Assembly: GCA_002366565.1 (NCBI GenBank)
Contig: DFBJ01000012.1
Span: forward strand, 620,001-684,000
DNA length: 64,000 nucleotides
Direction: 5' to 3'
Origin: Bacteriovoracaceae bacterium UBA3083
GTDB lineage: Bacteria > Bdellovibrionota > Bacteriovoracia > Bacteriovoracales > Bacteriovoracaceae
In this document: positions 52,292 through 61,384 of the stretch, one piece after another
Layout of the letters: the number at the start of each line of letters is the position of its first letter
Numbering within the stretch: the first letter of the stretch is position 1
Program-made: the position numbers and the translations under genes
Notes under the pieces: generated by a model
What the model saw: the letters and a program-made list of their open reading frames with translations, nothing else
Databases searched by the model: none
What the model was told of the DNA's origin: nothing

Positions 52292-54463
52292 GTGAAGGCA
52301 CTTGAAAGAAAATTAGGACTTACGTCTGTAGTAGCAATTAGTATAAGCGCAATGCTTGGGAGTGGAATATTTGTACTTCCGAGTTTGGCAATTGAGCAGA
52401 CTGGGCCATCAGTATGGTTAGCTTATCTTTTAGCATCGCTCTGCGTTCTTCCTGCATCTATGTCTAAATCAGAACTGGCAACAGCAATGCCTACGTCTGG
52501 TGGAACTTATGTTTATCTTGAAAGAACTTTTGGTCCTTTAGCAGGAACTGTTGCAGGATTAGGTCTTTGGCTATCACTACTCTTAAAAGCAGCCTTTGCA
52601 TTAGTAGGTTTTGGAGCTTATTTAACAATCCTAGCGGATGTGCCTCTAATTCCGACAGCTATTGCATCTCTCCTTTTCATAACAGTATTAAATATCTTTG
52701 GTGTTGGTAAGGTTAGTAGTGCACTGATGGTTGTTGTTGCAATTGCTATTACATCATTAATGGCGCTTAGTGGAATTAGTATTCCAGTTTTTGATAAAGA
52801 ATTAATGACTCCATTTATGACAGGTGGAGCATCTGGGCTAATGTCATCTACAGCGCTTGTATTTGTTTCATATGCAGGTGTTACTAAAGTCGCGGCCATT
52901 GCTGAAGAGATAAAGTCTCCGGAAAAGAACCTACCACGCGGAATTCTTCTTTCTCTTGCCTTAGTAACTATTATCTACTGTGTAACTACATTCACATTAG
53001 TTGGTAGTGTCCCGACAACTGAGTTAATTGGAAACTATAAGCCTCTTTATACTATGGCCCAAACTGTAGGTGGAAACGGATTTGCAATTTTTATATCTGT
53101 AATTGGTATTTTAACTATGATCTCAATGGCAAATGCTGGAATATTAGCCTCGTCTAGGTTCCCTTTCGCAATGGGTAGAGACAGACTTCTTCCAGGAGCT
53201 ATAGGCCAGTTACATAAGAAATACTTAACGCCTGTTTGGAGTATTTTATTATCTGCAATAATTGTAGCGGCTACAATTTTATTCATGGATGTTACTAAAA
53301 TTGCAAAATTGGCCTCAGGGTTTATGCTTTTAATTTACGTCTTTGAAAACATTGCAGTTATTGTTCTAAGAGAGACTCGAGTCCAATGGTATAAGCCACA
53401 ATTTAAAAGTCCTATGTATCCATTTCTTCAAATTCTAGGAATTTTAAGTGGAGTGGGTCTTCTATTTGGGATGGGCTTCATTATAGTTACAGCAATTCTA
53501 GTCATTTCAATTCCTGGAGTGGTCCTCTTCCTTAGTTACTCTAGAAAAAGAACTACAAGAAGAGGTGTAATTGGAATTAGAGGAAAGAGATCAGATCTAG
53601 TAGATGATAATACAAGTCTTACTAATTTTTACGAGAGTATTGACCTAACAAAAGATGCAAAAGTTGTAGTTTCACTCTTTGGAAATGAAAGAAGTCCTGA
53701 GACTTTGATTCAAATGGCCGCAGCAATGAGTGAAGGAGAGAACCTAGAAGTTGCCCACTTCACAGAAGTTCCAGAACAAACAGAAGTAAAAGATTTAAAT
53801 ACTGAAACAGTTTACCTAAGATCACTCAGAAGAAGAATCATTGCCATGTCTGTTGAGCAGAACATCCCTATTACATTTGACCCTATTGCAAGTCATGACC
53901 TTGCTAGAAGTGTATTTGAAATAAGTCAAAGACTTCACTGCCAGTGGCTCTTCAAAGAATGGGGAGGAAAAAAACGTGGTAACTTTACTGTCCATAATCC
54001 AGTTGGATGGCTTAGAAATCACCTTCAATGTAACCTCGCCATCTTTAGAGATGCCGGAGTTCGCTACATTAGACGTGTTCTAGTAATTGTAAATAGTAAT
54101 TGCGACTACGAATTAGTTGTAGATACTGCAGATCATTTTGCAACAATGAATAAGGCATCTCTAGACCTAGTAAAGGTCCTTCCAAAGAATACAACTGATG
54201 AAGAGTTTGAAGTGGCCAATAAGAGACTTTCTCATCTATGTGAGAACACAAAGGTTCACTCAAAATCAAGTATCATCAGATCAAATGAACCAGTAGAAGA
54301 TATTATTCAACTTACAGCAGAGTATGACCTATTTGTATTTGGAGCTTCTAAGCACTCATGGTTCAAGGATATTATGGGAACAGCTGATGATCAGCTAATT
54401 GCAGGAGCTTCTTGTTCTGTAATTTCTGTACAAAGTTCTCAATTAATTCATGAAGGTGAATAA
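52292..54463 (+). CDS. APC-family amino-acid permease fused to universal-stress-protein-like domain
   Basis: About 723 residues from GTG 52292, chosen because GAGAGG lies just upstream; an in-frame TTG at 52280 is less likely. The first 430 residues have about 12 helices with SISAMLGSGIFVLPS and the consensus EEIKSPEKNLPRGI of the APC superfamily. A soluble C-terminal part of about 290 residues has two UspA-like halves; the last has the nucleotide-binding type motif FGASKHSWFKDIMG then SCSVISVQ. Such fusions are known for amino-acid or cation transporters, where the cytoplasmic domain senses nucleotides. Substrate is unknown. It ends directly against the convergent phosphoesterase gene. Confidence 0.88.
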   Translation: MKALERKLGLTSVVAISISAMLGSGIFVLPSLAIEQTGPSVWLAYLLASLCVLPASMSKSELATAMPTSGGTYVYLERTFGPLAGTVAGLGLWLSLLLKAAFALVGFGAYLTILADVPLIPTAIASLLFITVLNIFGVGKVSSALMVVVAIAITSLMALSGISIPVFDKELMTPFMTGGASGLMSSTALVFVSYAGVTKVAAIAEEIKSPEKNLPRGILLSLALVTIIYCVTTFTLVGSVPTTELIGNYKPLYTMAQTVGGNGFAIFISVIGILTMISMANAGILASSRFPFAMGRDRLLPGAIGQLHKKYLTPVWSILLSAIIVAATILFMDVTKIAKLASGFMLLIYVFENIAVIVLRETRVQWYKPQFKSPMYPFLQILGILSGVGLLFGMGFIIVTAILVISIPGVVLFLSYSRKRTTRRGVIGIRGKRSDLVDDNTSLTNFYESIDLTKDAKVVVSLFGNERSPETLIQMAAAMSEGENLEVAHFTEVPEQTEVKDLNTETVYLRSLRRRIIAMSVEQNIPITFDPIASHDLARSVFEISQRLHCQWLFKEWGGKKRGNFTVHNPVGWLRNHLQCNLAIFRDAGVRYIRRVLVIVNSNCDYELVVDTADHFATMNKASLDLVKVLPKNTTDEEFEVANKRLSHLCENTKVHSKSSIIRSNEPVEDIIQLTAEYDLFVFGASKHSWFKDIMGTADDQLIAGASCSVISVQSSQLIHEGE

Positions 54464-55543
54464 CTAGCTAGTTGATATTTCAGAAGTAAAAGGTCTCCAC
54501 TTACCTTGCCATACATTTAAAGATCCTTCTCTTAAGGTAGAAGTTTCTTTATGTATGTCTAGTAAGCAATATGTAAGATACGTCGAGTCTTGATGAAGAC
54601 CAGCATCAATCGAGGGAATAGGATTCCATGTCCCTGTATTAAAATAGTATTTCCCTTCCGGAAACCTTCTCCATTCCTGTAGATGAGTATGTCCCATTAC
54701 CACTGTATGTAGAGATATATTTCTTTTTAAGATACTCTTTGCTTTCTTTTCATAGCGTGGATAAATAGTAATTTGCTTTAAGATTTTAAGCGTAGTTTTG
54801 AAGTTATGATTATCTTTAACGTAGGTATCAAAGTTACTTTGAATCAAATACTTTAATACAATGATAGACATCTTAATGAAGAATGCAAAATCATGTATGA
54901 GACACCACTTTATATAGGATCCCGTAGGTCTTACTTTATCGAGGTATGGCCTTTCTTTTTTCAGCTGAGGTAGTACAGAGATACAAAACAAGCTCCCCCA
55001 TGGAAGATTAACAATTCTCTTCCCATTAGGACCTGTGGAGTAGTACCGATCTCTTGGAACAGAGTTAATGGCCTCAAAACGATGCCCATGTTCAACATGC
55101 ACTCCATGTGTCTCTAATGTATGGCAATAGTTAACACGACAATCAACACGTGTATCAAAACGCTTCTGAGGCAATTCAAAGTCCATTGAAGCATCATGGT
55201 TACCAATAACATAAGAAAGCTTTTTATTAGGTGCTGATAGAAATAATTTAAGAGCATCAAAGAATACGGGATGACCATCAATAATTTTCTTTAGAGAGAG
55301 GTCTGCTCTTTTCTCATCAATGATATGAGTAAAGACACCTTCAAAGTCAATTTGAATAAGGTTTAGAATATCTCCATTTAAAACAAGATGAACTTCACGT
55401 GAGTAGAATTTATCAGTGGAATAGAACTCGCAGAACTCATAAAAGCGTTGGTCTTCAAAGAAATCTTCTAGAATGTTTAATTGGCCATTCTTAAGAAATT
55501 TTCCTTTCCCAAGGTGTAGATCACTTAAGGATAAAATTAGCAT
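54464..55543 (-). CDS. Calcineurin-like metallophosphoesterase
   Basis: A 359-residue protein with the metallophosphoesterase blocks SLSDLHLG, LNGDILNL, VIGNHDASM, VEHGH and MGHTHLQEW, enough to bind two metal ions. A central insertion of roughly 100 residues (about 180-270) with a hydrophobic stretch may cap the site or contact the membrane. The family includes phosphodiesterases, UDP-diacylglucosamine hydrolase and nucleotidases; I cannot assign the substrate. It begins one base after the diguanylate cyclase stop and is the third gene of an operon with it and the receiver-coiled-coil gene. It abuts the stop of the APC gene. Confidence 0.85.
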   Translation of the reverse strand: MLILSLSDLHLGKGKFLKNGQLNILEDFFEDQRFYEFCEFYSTDKFYSREVHLVLNGDILNLIQIDFEGVFTHIIDEKRADLSLKKIIDGHPVFFDALKLFLSAPNKKLSYVIGNHDASMDFELPQKRFDTRVDCRVNYCHTLETHGVHVEHGHRFEAINSVPRDRYYSTGPNGKRIVNLPWGSLFCISVLPQLKKERPYLDKVRPTGSYIKWCLIHDFAFFIKMSIIVLKYLIQSNFDTYVKDNHNFKTTLKILKQITIYPRYEKKAKSILKRNISLHTVVMGHTHLQEWRRFPEGKYYFNTGTWNPIPSIDAGLHQDSTYLTYCLLDIHKETSTLREGSLNVWQGKWRPFTSEISTS

Positions 55544-56560
55544 TTATTCATCCTCAGTAAACATTTCTCCTGCGCAACAAACTTTTCCTCTACCAGATTG
55601 CTTTGCCTTATACATCATTTTATCAGCAAAACTGATAATTTCAGTTCGAGTCTTTGCATCTTCAGGATAAGTCGCAACACCGACAGAGACTGATAGTTTA
55701 AAATTATGAGATCCATTAATCCCCTTCTCTTCAGAGACATGAAACTCTTCTTTAGATATTCCATTGAGGATTCTAATCCCTACTTCTTTTGCATTTTTCA
55801 CATCACATGTAGGGACAACAATAACAAACTCATCCCCTCCGTAACGATATGCGAGGTCACTTCCACGAATTACTTTTTTCAAAATATTAGCGACATCAGA
55901 TAAGAGCTGTGTTCCAACTAAGTGACCATGCCCATCATTGACACTTTTAAAGTGATCAATATCAATAAATATGACCGAAAATACTTCACCCGTTTTATTA
56001 TATTTAACAATACAATCATCAATATCTTTTAAGAACTTTCTTTGATTATATAGACCAGTAACATCATCAATATGGATTAAAGATTTTAGCTTTTCTGCTT
56101 CACTGAATTTAATAAACTTTTTAGATGAATTTAATAAGTATGCAAGTAAGTAATCTAAGATCTTCTCAGGAATGTCATCCTTTGATTTAAACCCAGCAAA
56201 AAACTCTTGCTCAAAAGACTCTCCACAGGAAATAACATAGAAATTCTTACTATCTACTTTTGAGATATTTTTCCAAGTGCCTTGAACACCATCTTTTTCA
56301 CGAATACTTTCTCTAAAAAGAGTAAGTTCATTACTAGTGAATGGATCTACAAGTTCCTTAGGTCTCCAAATTTGTCTACATATTCTGTTATTTGGATTTT
56401 CTTTGAAAACACTAAAAATATTAATTGAGGACGTATGAAATTCTTTTGTCCAAAACTTATTTAGTAATTCATATACCTGTTTAATAGAATCTAGCTGATC
56501 ACATTCAAAGATGAAATCTAATAGATTTTTATAATGTTTGTTTAAGCTTTCTTCGTTCAA
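55544..56560 (-). CDS. GGDEF diguanylate cyclase with N-terminal GAF-like region
   Basis: A 338-residue protein. Residues 160-335 are a GGDEF domain with the active-site GGDEF at 241-245 (YRYGGDEF) and the inhibitory c-di-GMP site RxxD (Arg232, Asp235) five residues before it, so both catalysis and product feedback are expected. The N-terminal 150 residues look like a GAF or similar sensor domain with two Cys. It makes cyclic-di-GMP from two GTP. Its ATG overlaps the stop of the receiver-coiled-coil gene by 4 bp, which suggests co-regulation and a physical link. Confidence 0.93.
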   Translation of the reverse strand: MNEESLNKHYKNLLDFIFECDQLDSIKQVYELLNKFWTKEFHTSSINIFSVFKENPNNRICRQIWRPKELVDPFTSNELTLFRESIREKDGVQGTWKNISKVDSKNFYVISCGESFEQEFFAGFKSKDDIPEKILDYLLAYLLNSSKKFIKFSEAEKLKSLIHIDDVTGLYNQRKFLKDIDDCIVKYNKTGEVFSVIFIDIDHFKSVNDGHGHLVGTQLLSDVANILKKVIRGSDLAYRYGGDEFVIVVPTCDVKNAKEVGIRILNGISKEEFHVSEEKGINGSHNFKLSVSVGVATYPEDAKTRTEIISFADKMMYKAKQSGRGKVCCAGEMFTEDE

Positions 56561-59052
56561 TTTTTATCCAATTCAGTTGTGTTATCAATATCTAAAACTT
56601 CTAAATCATCTTCTATTAATTGTATTGAACCTCTTAATGTTTTCATTATTTTAGCCAAACGCTCTTCGAGTTTAGATTTATCTTCTCTATGTTTTTGCTC
56701 TCTAATTGTTGTGTTTTCCATATTAAACTCTAAAGAATCTATTTTTCTTTTTAGTTCTAAGATCTTCATATCTCTAGTTTGAACTTGAGAGTCAGAATCC
56801 ATTACAACAAGTTCAAGTTTACTTTCTAACTCTTTTTCTCTTTGTTTAACTTGATTGAAGTCAATACGTACTTTTTGATTAAGCCTATCGAATTCTTTAT
56901 AAAGAGTTTTATACTTCATTTCGTAAACATCTTTCTTCTCATGACTTAAGTTCATTTGATACTTCATCTCATTTACTTCGTCTTGACTACGTTTCTTCAC
57001 AATCTCAAGTTCAATTTTAACTTCATCAAGCTCGGCCTTTAGCCCTAAATTATCCTGAGAGAGTAGTTGTTTTTCACTAGTGAGACTATTAATACTCTCC
57101 ATAAGAGATTCTCTCTCTTCTCGTAACTGTCTGATTGTTCCTTGAAGGCGTAGAAGCTCATCTTCATCATAATTTCGTGTAAAGCTTTCCGTACTTGCGA
57201 CAGGAGCTTCACTCTCACTTACTTCGAAAGAGCTTTGAGCTGTTTGAGTAGCACCATAGTCCTCTAAATCTTCTTCAATTTCTGGAATCTCTTCTACTTG
57301 AGGGTCATTAAACGATAGCTCTTCATCATCGACTTCATCATTATCGCTAGAGTCAAATAATGCTGATGTTATGCTTGAAGTATTTGCTACAACAGTAGGG
57401 TTTGTATTATCGCCAACACTATCGTCAATATCCCCAAATTCATCAGCCTCTAGAGGAGCGAATCCGGAAGATGTCTTGTAATCAAACTCTTGCATTGAGT
57501 CTGTTTCTTCTTCATCAAGAGAGGTCGCCGATAGATCAAACTCACCAGTAGAATTCTCATCGGAATTATCAGGAGCAACAATTGAGCTAATCGTAGACTC
57601 TATATCACTTGAAGTGTCTGAGCCCATCTCAAATGAAGGGTCAGTAGTATCGCCTTCTTCAAAGCTCATACCTTCATCTTCAGTTGTTTCATTTAAATCT
57701 AGCTCATCATCAGTTGCTGCTTCTAACGTCTCTGGTTCACTATCATATGTTTCATTTAAATCTAATTCTTCATCATCAAAAGATAGAGAATCATCTACAT
57801 CTATATTTTCAACTTCATCACTATCTTCACCTAATGACAATTCACCAGATCCTTCGTTATCAAAACTTAGTCCATCATCTTCTTGTATACTTTCAGGCGT
57901 CTCGTCAAGCGAACCAAGATCAAAACCATCACTTGTAACATCTGAAAATTCTAAATCATCTTCACTCTGAGTATCTGTAGCAGTTAGAGTATCCTCACTA
58001 CTATCTTGATCTTTATCACCTATCTTAAATTCGAGGCCAGCAGTATCATTATCAACATCAATGTCGACAGTATTTAAGTCAGACTCAACTTCCTGATTTT
58101 TATCTTCAGTTATATCTGTCGAAGTCTCTTCAGGAATTTTAAACTCTAATCCATCATCGCTGTCATTCTTATTAGACATTTGAACCTCTTCTAGGGGTGC
58201 TTCGGGCTGATCCCCTACTTCGTTTTCTGTTTCTTCTTGAACTGGAACAATCTGTTCAGACTCGAACTTTATTACATTATTTTCTTCATCATCTACTCCA
58301 ACTTCACTAAATCCTTGAGGAGTAATTTCTTTATCTTCTACTGTCTTATTTTCAGACTCTTCACGATCAAACACAGCATCAAACTTTCTTTGAATTTCAT
58401 CATTAACAACATTTTCAAAGTTAGTACCGGTAGACTTGTGAGAGTCAATAACATCTCTGACTTCTGAAGCAACTGTCATTGGAGTCGCATTAAAATCTAC
58501 GCTCTCCTCTTCATCTTCATCCTCAACTTCAACTTCAACTTCAACTGCAGACATTTCCTCACTTTCATCTTCAGATACTTCTTCAATTGGTGAACTTGCA
58601 AGCTCATCAAGTAGATCTTTTTTTACTCCCACAAAAGTAAGGTCTATATTTGAAACTCCAGAATCTTTCGTCTCTGAATTATCATCAGTAGTGCTTAAAG
58701 CTATTTCAAAATCATTGATCACACCTGTTAAAATTTCAACAGAGAGTGGTTTTGTTAAATAAGCATCACAGGCTGAAGTTGAGTCTGAGCCTTGAAAGTC
58801 CATGATCTCTTTCAAGCTCAATTTACCACTTATCAAAATTGTATTTACATTTTCAACAGGGTTTAATTCAATCGCAACTTCAGCGCAATTGAGTTCAGAA
58901 CAGTCAAAGTCTAAGAATATTAAACTATGTTCACCCGTAGAAATTTCATTTTTAATATCGTCTAGAGCTGATACAAGAATGCAATTACCTACATCTAAGG
59001 TAGAGAAAAATTTTTCGACAGTGCTATCTGTTGTGTAAAAAATTATCTTCAT
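56557..59052 (-). CDS. Receiver domain with long acidic region and C-terminal coiled coil
   Basis: An 831-residue protein. Residues 1-118 are a receiver with the candidate phosphoacceptor Asp48 (SLIFLDFDCSE) and Lys101 (YLTKPL), but only one acidic residue at the first site (Asp9). Residues 125-625 are a strongly acidic, low-complexity region with seven short LxF-type motifs (for example GLEFKI at 301-306 and 339-344, SLSFDD at 422-427). Residues 630-815 are a heptad-rich coiled coil. The layout resembles AglZ/FrzS-type motility scaffolds, where a receiver is joined to a coiled coil. It is the first gene of the operon and overlaps the cyclase by 4 bp. Confidence 0.85.
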   Translation of the reverse strand: MKIIFYTTDSTVEKFFSTLDVGNCILVSALDDIKNEISTGEHSLIFLDFDCSELNCAEVAIELNPVENVNTILISGKLSLKEIMDFQGSDSTSACDAYLTKPLSVEILTGVINDFEIALSTTDDNSETKDSGVSNIDLTFVGVKKDLLDELASSPIEEVSEDESEEMSAVEVEVEVEDEDEEESVDFNATPMTVASEVRDVIDSHKSTGTNFENVVNDEIQRKFDAVFDREESENKTVEDKEITPQGFSEVGVDDEENNVIKFESEQIVPVQEETENEVGDQPEAPLEEVQMSNKNDSDDGLEFKIPEETSTDITEDKNQEVESDLNTVDIDVDNDTAGLEFKIGDKDQDSSEDTLTATDTQSEDDLEFSDVTSDGFDLGSLDETPESIQEDDGLSFDNEGSGELSLGEDSDEVENIDVDDSLSFDDEELDLNETYDSEPETLEAATDDELDLNETTEDEGMSFEEGDTTDPSFEMGSDTSSDIESTISSIVAPDNSDENSTGEFDLSATSLDEEETDSMQEFDYKTSSGFAPLEADEFGDIDDSVGDNTNPTVVANTSSITSALFDSSDNDEVDDEELSFNDPQVEEIPEIEEDLEDYGATQTAQSSFEVSESEAPVASTESFTRNYDEDELLRLQGTIRQLREERESLMESINSLTSEKQLLSQDNLGLKAELDEVKIELEIVKKRSQDEVNEMKYQMNLSHEKKDVYEMKYKTLYKEFDRLNQKVRIDFNQVKQREKELESKLELVVMDSDSQVQTRDMKILELKRKIDSLEFNMENTTIREQKHREDKSKLEERLAKIMKTLRGSIQLIEDDLEVLDIDNTTELDKN

Positions 59053-59150
59053 GCTAAGTGTTATATCCTATCTATAAACAAAGTTTTCATAATTATAATA
59101 ACTTATCGGAGAAAAAAACTCCAACTAAAGGAAATCATGTCCCAGTTTAG

Positions 59151-59180
59151 TTGTAAAATGGGGTAAAATTAGATTAAAAT
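59151..59180 (+). promoter_or_regulatory. Candidate promoter of the L,D-peptidase/bactofilin operon
   Basis: TTGTAA at 59151-59156, an 18-bp spacer and TAAAAT at 59175-59180, about 50 bp before the ATG at 59230. Both boxes are within AT-rich sequence, so the match is weak. Confidence 0.3.
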
Positions 59181-59229
59181 AGTATAACTTACTAAATTTC
59201 AAAAAAACCAGCTGGTTATTAGGTGATAT

Positions 59230-60270
59230 ATGAGAAAAATAATCTTGAGCATCTCACTCCTCTTTATTAGTTTTAACATCGTAGCGGCAGAGACCTACCT
59301 CCCTGCTCAACTACTTATGTTAGATGACACATTTTCTCACCATGTTGTTATCGCCGAGAAATCGACTCACTCGCTATATTTATTCAAAAACGAAAATGGT
59401 AAACCTACTCTTGTTAGTAAGTACCCTATGGCCACAGGAAAGAAGGCCGGAGATAAATTCTATCAAGGTGATCACAGAACTCCAGAGGGAGTATATTCAT
59501 TTACAGACTTCTTAACTCATCAAGACTTACTTGATAGACATGGTAAGCAAGGCCAAATTTATGGAGTTGGGGCATTTGTTATGAACTACCCTAACCCTAT
59601 TGATAAGAGAAATGGAAAAACAGGTGGAGGTATCTGGCTTCACTCTACAAATGATGAAACTAGAATAGATAAAGGTTTAGACTCTAGAGGGTGTGTCGTA
59701 GCAACAAACTCAAACCTTATAGACCTTTCAAAGTTCATAGAGCTCAATAGAACTCCAATGGTTGTTGTACAGAACCTGAGTTACCTAGAGAAGACATCAT
59801 GGTTAAACCAAAGATCAAACTTAAACGATGCACTAGCACAGTGGCTTGAAGGTTGGCAGACAGAGAACAAGAAACTTTACTTTAATAGTTATCACAAGGC
59901 TGAATTCTTCGATAAATTTAGAGGGAACTTTGATAACTTTAAGACATACAAGTCAGCAGTCTTCAACAATCCAGGAAAGCCTACAATCAATATCGAAAAT
60001 GTTTCTATCCTTAAGGCAAAAGATTATGCAGTAATTAGCTTTAAACAAATATATAGCTCAAACACAGTAAATGATGTCGGAAGAAAGTCACTCTACTTAA
60101 AGCAAGATGAATTTTACAACTGGAAGATAGTAAATGAAACTTGGACAAAGAGTGGTATAAAACCAGAAGATGAAGACAAGATAGCCTTTCAACCTTCAAT
60201 GAGATTCTTCAAAAACAATGACCCTGCCTCAATTCTTGGCGCAGACTTCGTAAAAAGAGAAAGTAATTAA
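59230..60270 (+). CDS. Csd6/Bd1075-like L,D-carboxypeptidase/transpeptidase (YkuD-NTF2)
   Basis: A 346-residue protein with a signal peptide (cleavage after VAA, about residue 20), a YkuD catalytic domain and a C-terminal NTF2-like domain. The catalytic motif has His138 (WLHSTND) and Cys155 in DSRGCVVATN; the usual SxGCxR Arg is replaced by Val/Ala, as in the Csd6/Pgp2 subgroup. The NTF2 part spans about 215-330 with LYFNSYHKAEFF and FYNWKIVNETW. Homologues (H. pylori Csd6, C. jejuni Pgp2, B. bacteriovorus Bd1075) trim peptidoglycan stem peptides and give cells their curvature. Two membrane/bactofilin genes follow within 2-3 bp. Confidence 0.86.
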   Translation: MRKIILSISLLFISFNIVAAETYLPAQLLMLDDTFSHHVVIAEKSTHSLYLFKNENGKPTLVSKYPMATGKKAGDKFYQGDHRTPEGVYSFTDFLTHQDLLDRHGKQGQIYGVGAFVMNYPNPIDKRNGKTGGGIWLHSTNDETRIDKGLDSRGCVVATNSNLIDLSKFIELNRTPMVVVQNLSYLEKTSWLNQRSNLNDALAQWLEGWQTENKKLYFNSYHKAEFFDKFRGNFDNFKTYKSAVFNNPGKPTINIENVSILKAKDYAVISFKQIYSSNTVNDVGRKSLYLKQDEFYNWKIVNETWTKSGIKPEDEDKIAFQPSMRFFKNNDPASILGADFVKRESN

Positions 60271-60272
60271 TT

Positions 60273-60998
60273 ATGTCACATAAACCTTCAAAGATGTCCT
60301 TTCTTATTTACGATGATAAGAAAGGCCCAGTCTTCTTAAATACAAATAGATTTGCGCTCAAGTTCACTCTTTACGTACTACCTATAATCACAATTATTTC
60401 AATTCTTGTGATTATTGGTGGAAGTGTATACTTTAAACAAATCAGAGAGATGGCCCGTCGAAAAGAGCCAGCAGTCATAAAGGAATTAAAAGCTTCAAAC
60501 TCAGACCTTAAGCGACAAGTGAGCCAGCTTCTTACTCTTAATAAAGACTTTGAAAAAAAGCTCTCTAGTACATCAACTGAAGGTATAAAATTCACATCCC
60601 TAGCTCTTTTTAAGCCAGTTCAAGGACAAGAAGACCTCAGTACAACTCCAGCACTAACAATAGATGACATTGGCTTTGATAGAAGTGATAAGAATTTAAA
60701 AATCAAATTCAACATCATTAATCAAACAAAGAATGGACGGAAGTTAGCGGGATATATTCACATTCTTATGAGTTCAACAAGTAAGATATTACTCTACCCC
60801 GCAAAAGAAATCGCATCTGAAGATATGCTCATCTCTTACAATCAGGGTGAGTCATTTGCATTTTCAAGACTTCGTCACGTAAATGCAGACTTTGACCTAT
60901 CGGGCTTTGATGAACATAAGGTGTTATTTAAAATACTAGTATTCTCTAGAACAGGCGACTTACTATATAAGAAGTTAGTTGCAAAAGACTTGAAATAA
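60273..60998 (+). CDS. Single-pass membrane protein with coiled coil, linked to the curvature enzyme
   Basis: A 241-residue protein with a 28-residue cytoplasmic N-terminus, one membrane helix (about 29-53), a charged coiled coil (about 58-95) and a beta-rich extracytoplasmic domain (about 120-241). I do not recognise the family. Its gene lies 2 bp after the YkuD-NTF2 gene and 2 bp before the bactofilin. It could link the cytoplasmic bactofilin scaffold with the periplasmic enzyme. The long outside domain, by position, fits that role. Confidence 0.65.
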   Translation: MSHKPSKMSFLIYDDKKGPVFLNTNRFALKFTLYVLPIITIISILVIIGGSVYFKQIREMARRKEPAVIKELKASNSDLKRQVSQLLTLNKDFEKKLSSTSTEGIKFTSLALFKPVQGQEDLSTTPALTIDDIGFDRSDKNLKIKFNIINQTKNGRKLAGYIHILMSSTSKILLYPAKEIASEDMLISYNQGESFAFSRLRHVNADFDLSGFDEHKVLFKILVFSRTGDLLYKKLVAKDLK

Positions 60999-61000
60999 TT

Positions 61001-61351
61001 ATGGATAATATAATATCAATTGAAGAACAAGAATTTACTCTAATTGGAAAAAAAACCAGACTTAATGGTGTTTTTAACTTTAGTGGTCTCACACATATCG
61101 CCGGTAATTTAGAAGGAGATATACATATAAAAGACCAGTCACTTCTGACTATTGAAGAAACCTCTAAAGTAGAAGGTAAGATACACTGCGCTGACTTAAA
61201 GGTTTTTGGAACTATTAAAGGCGAGATTACATCTACAGGAAAAGTAGAAATCTTCCCTTCAGGGTCTCTTTCTGGAATCATCAAATCACAAAATCTTGTG
61301 ATTCATCCAGGAGCAATTATCAATATGGATGGGCATACAACAGGTAGCTAG
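61001..61351 (+). CDS. Bactofilin
   Basis: A 116-residue bactofilin (polymer-forming cytoskeletal protein, DUF583). The regular beta-helix repeats are visible: LIGKKTRLNGVFNFSG, HIAGNLEGDIHIKD, SKVEGKIHCADLKVFGTIKG, and KVEIFPSGSLSGIIKS. These stack as a right-handed beta-helix that polymerises without nucleotides at the membrane. In H. pylori the bactofilin CcmA sets cell helicity together with Csd5 and peptidoglycan enzymes; here it is encoded in the same operon as a Csd6-like enzyme. Its short unstructured ends are typical. Confidence 0.93.
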   Translation: MDNIISIEEQEFTLIGKKTRLNGVFNFSGLTHIAGNLEGDIHIKDQSLLTIEETSKVEGKIHCADLKVFGTIKGEITSTGKVEIFPSGSLSGIIKSQNLVIHPGAIINMDGHTTGS

Positions 61352-61384
61352 CCACTAAGAATGTGACTAGCCGTTATCTGTTAA

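Noticed and set aside
57614..57970. Ser-rich plus-strand frame inside the acidic scaffold gene
   Set aside because: Asp and Glu codons read backwards give Ser, Phe and Leu; it is a shadow of the repeat composition.
59137..59166. Nine-codon ORF with AAAGGA before the YkuD gene
   Set aside because: It is partly upstream of the candidate transcription start and has no regulatory codon pattern.
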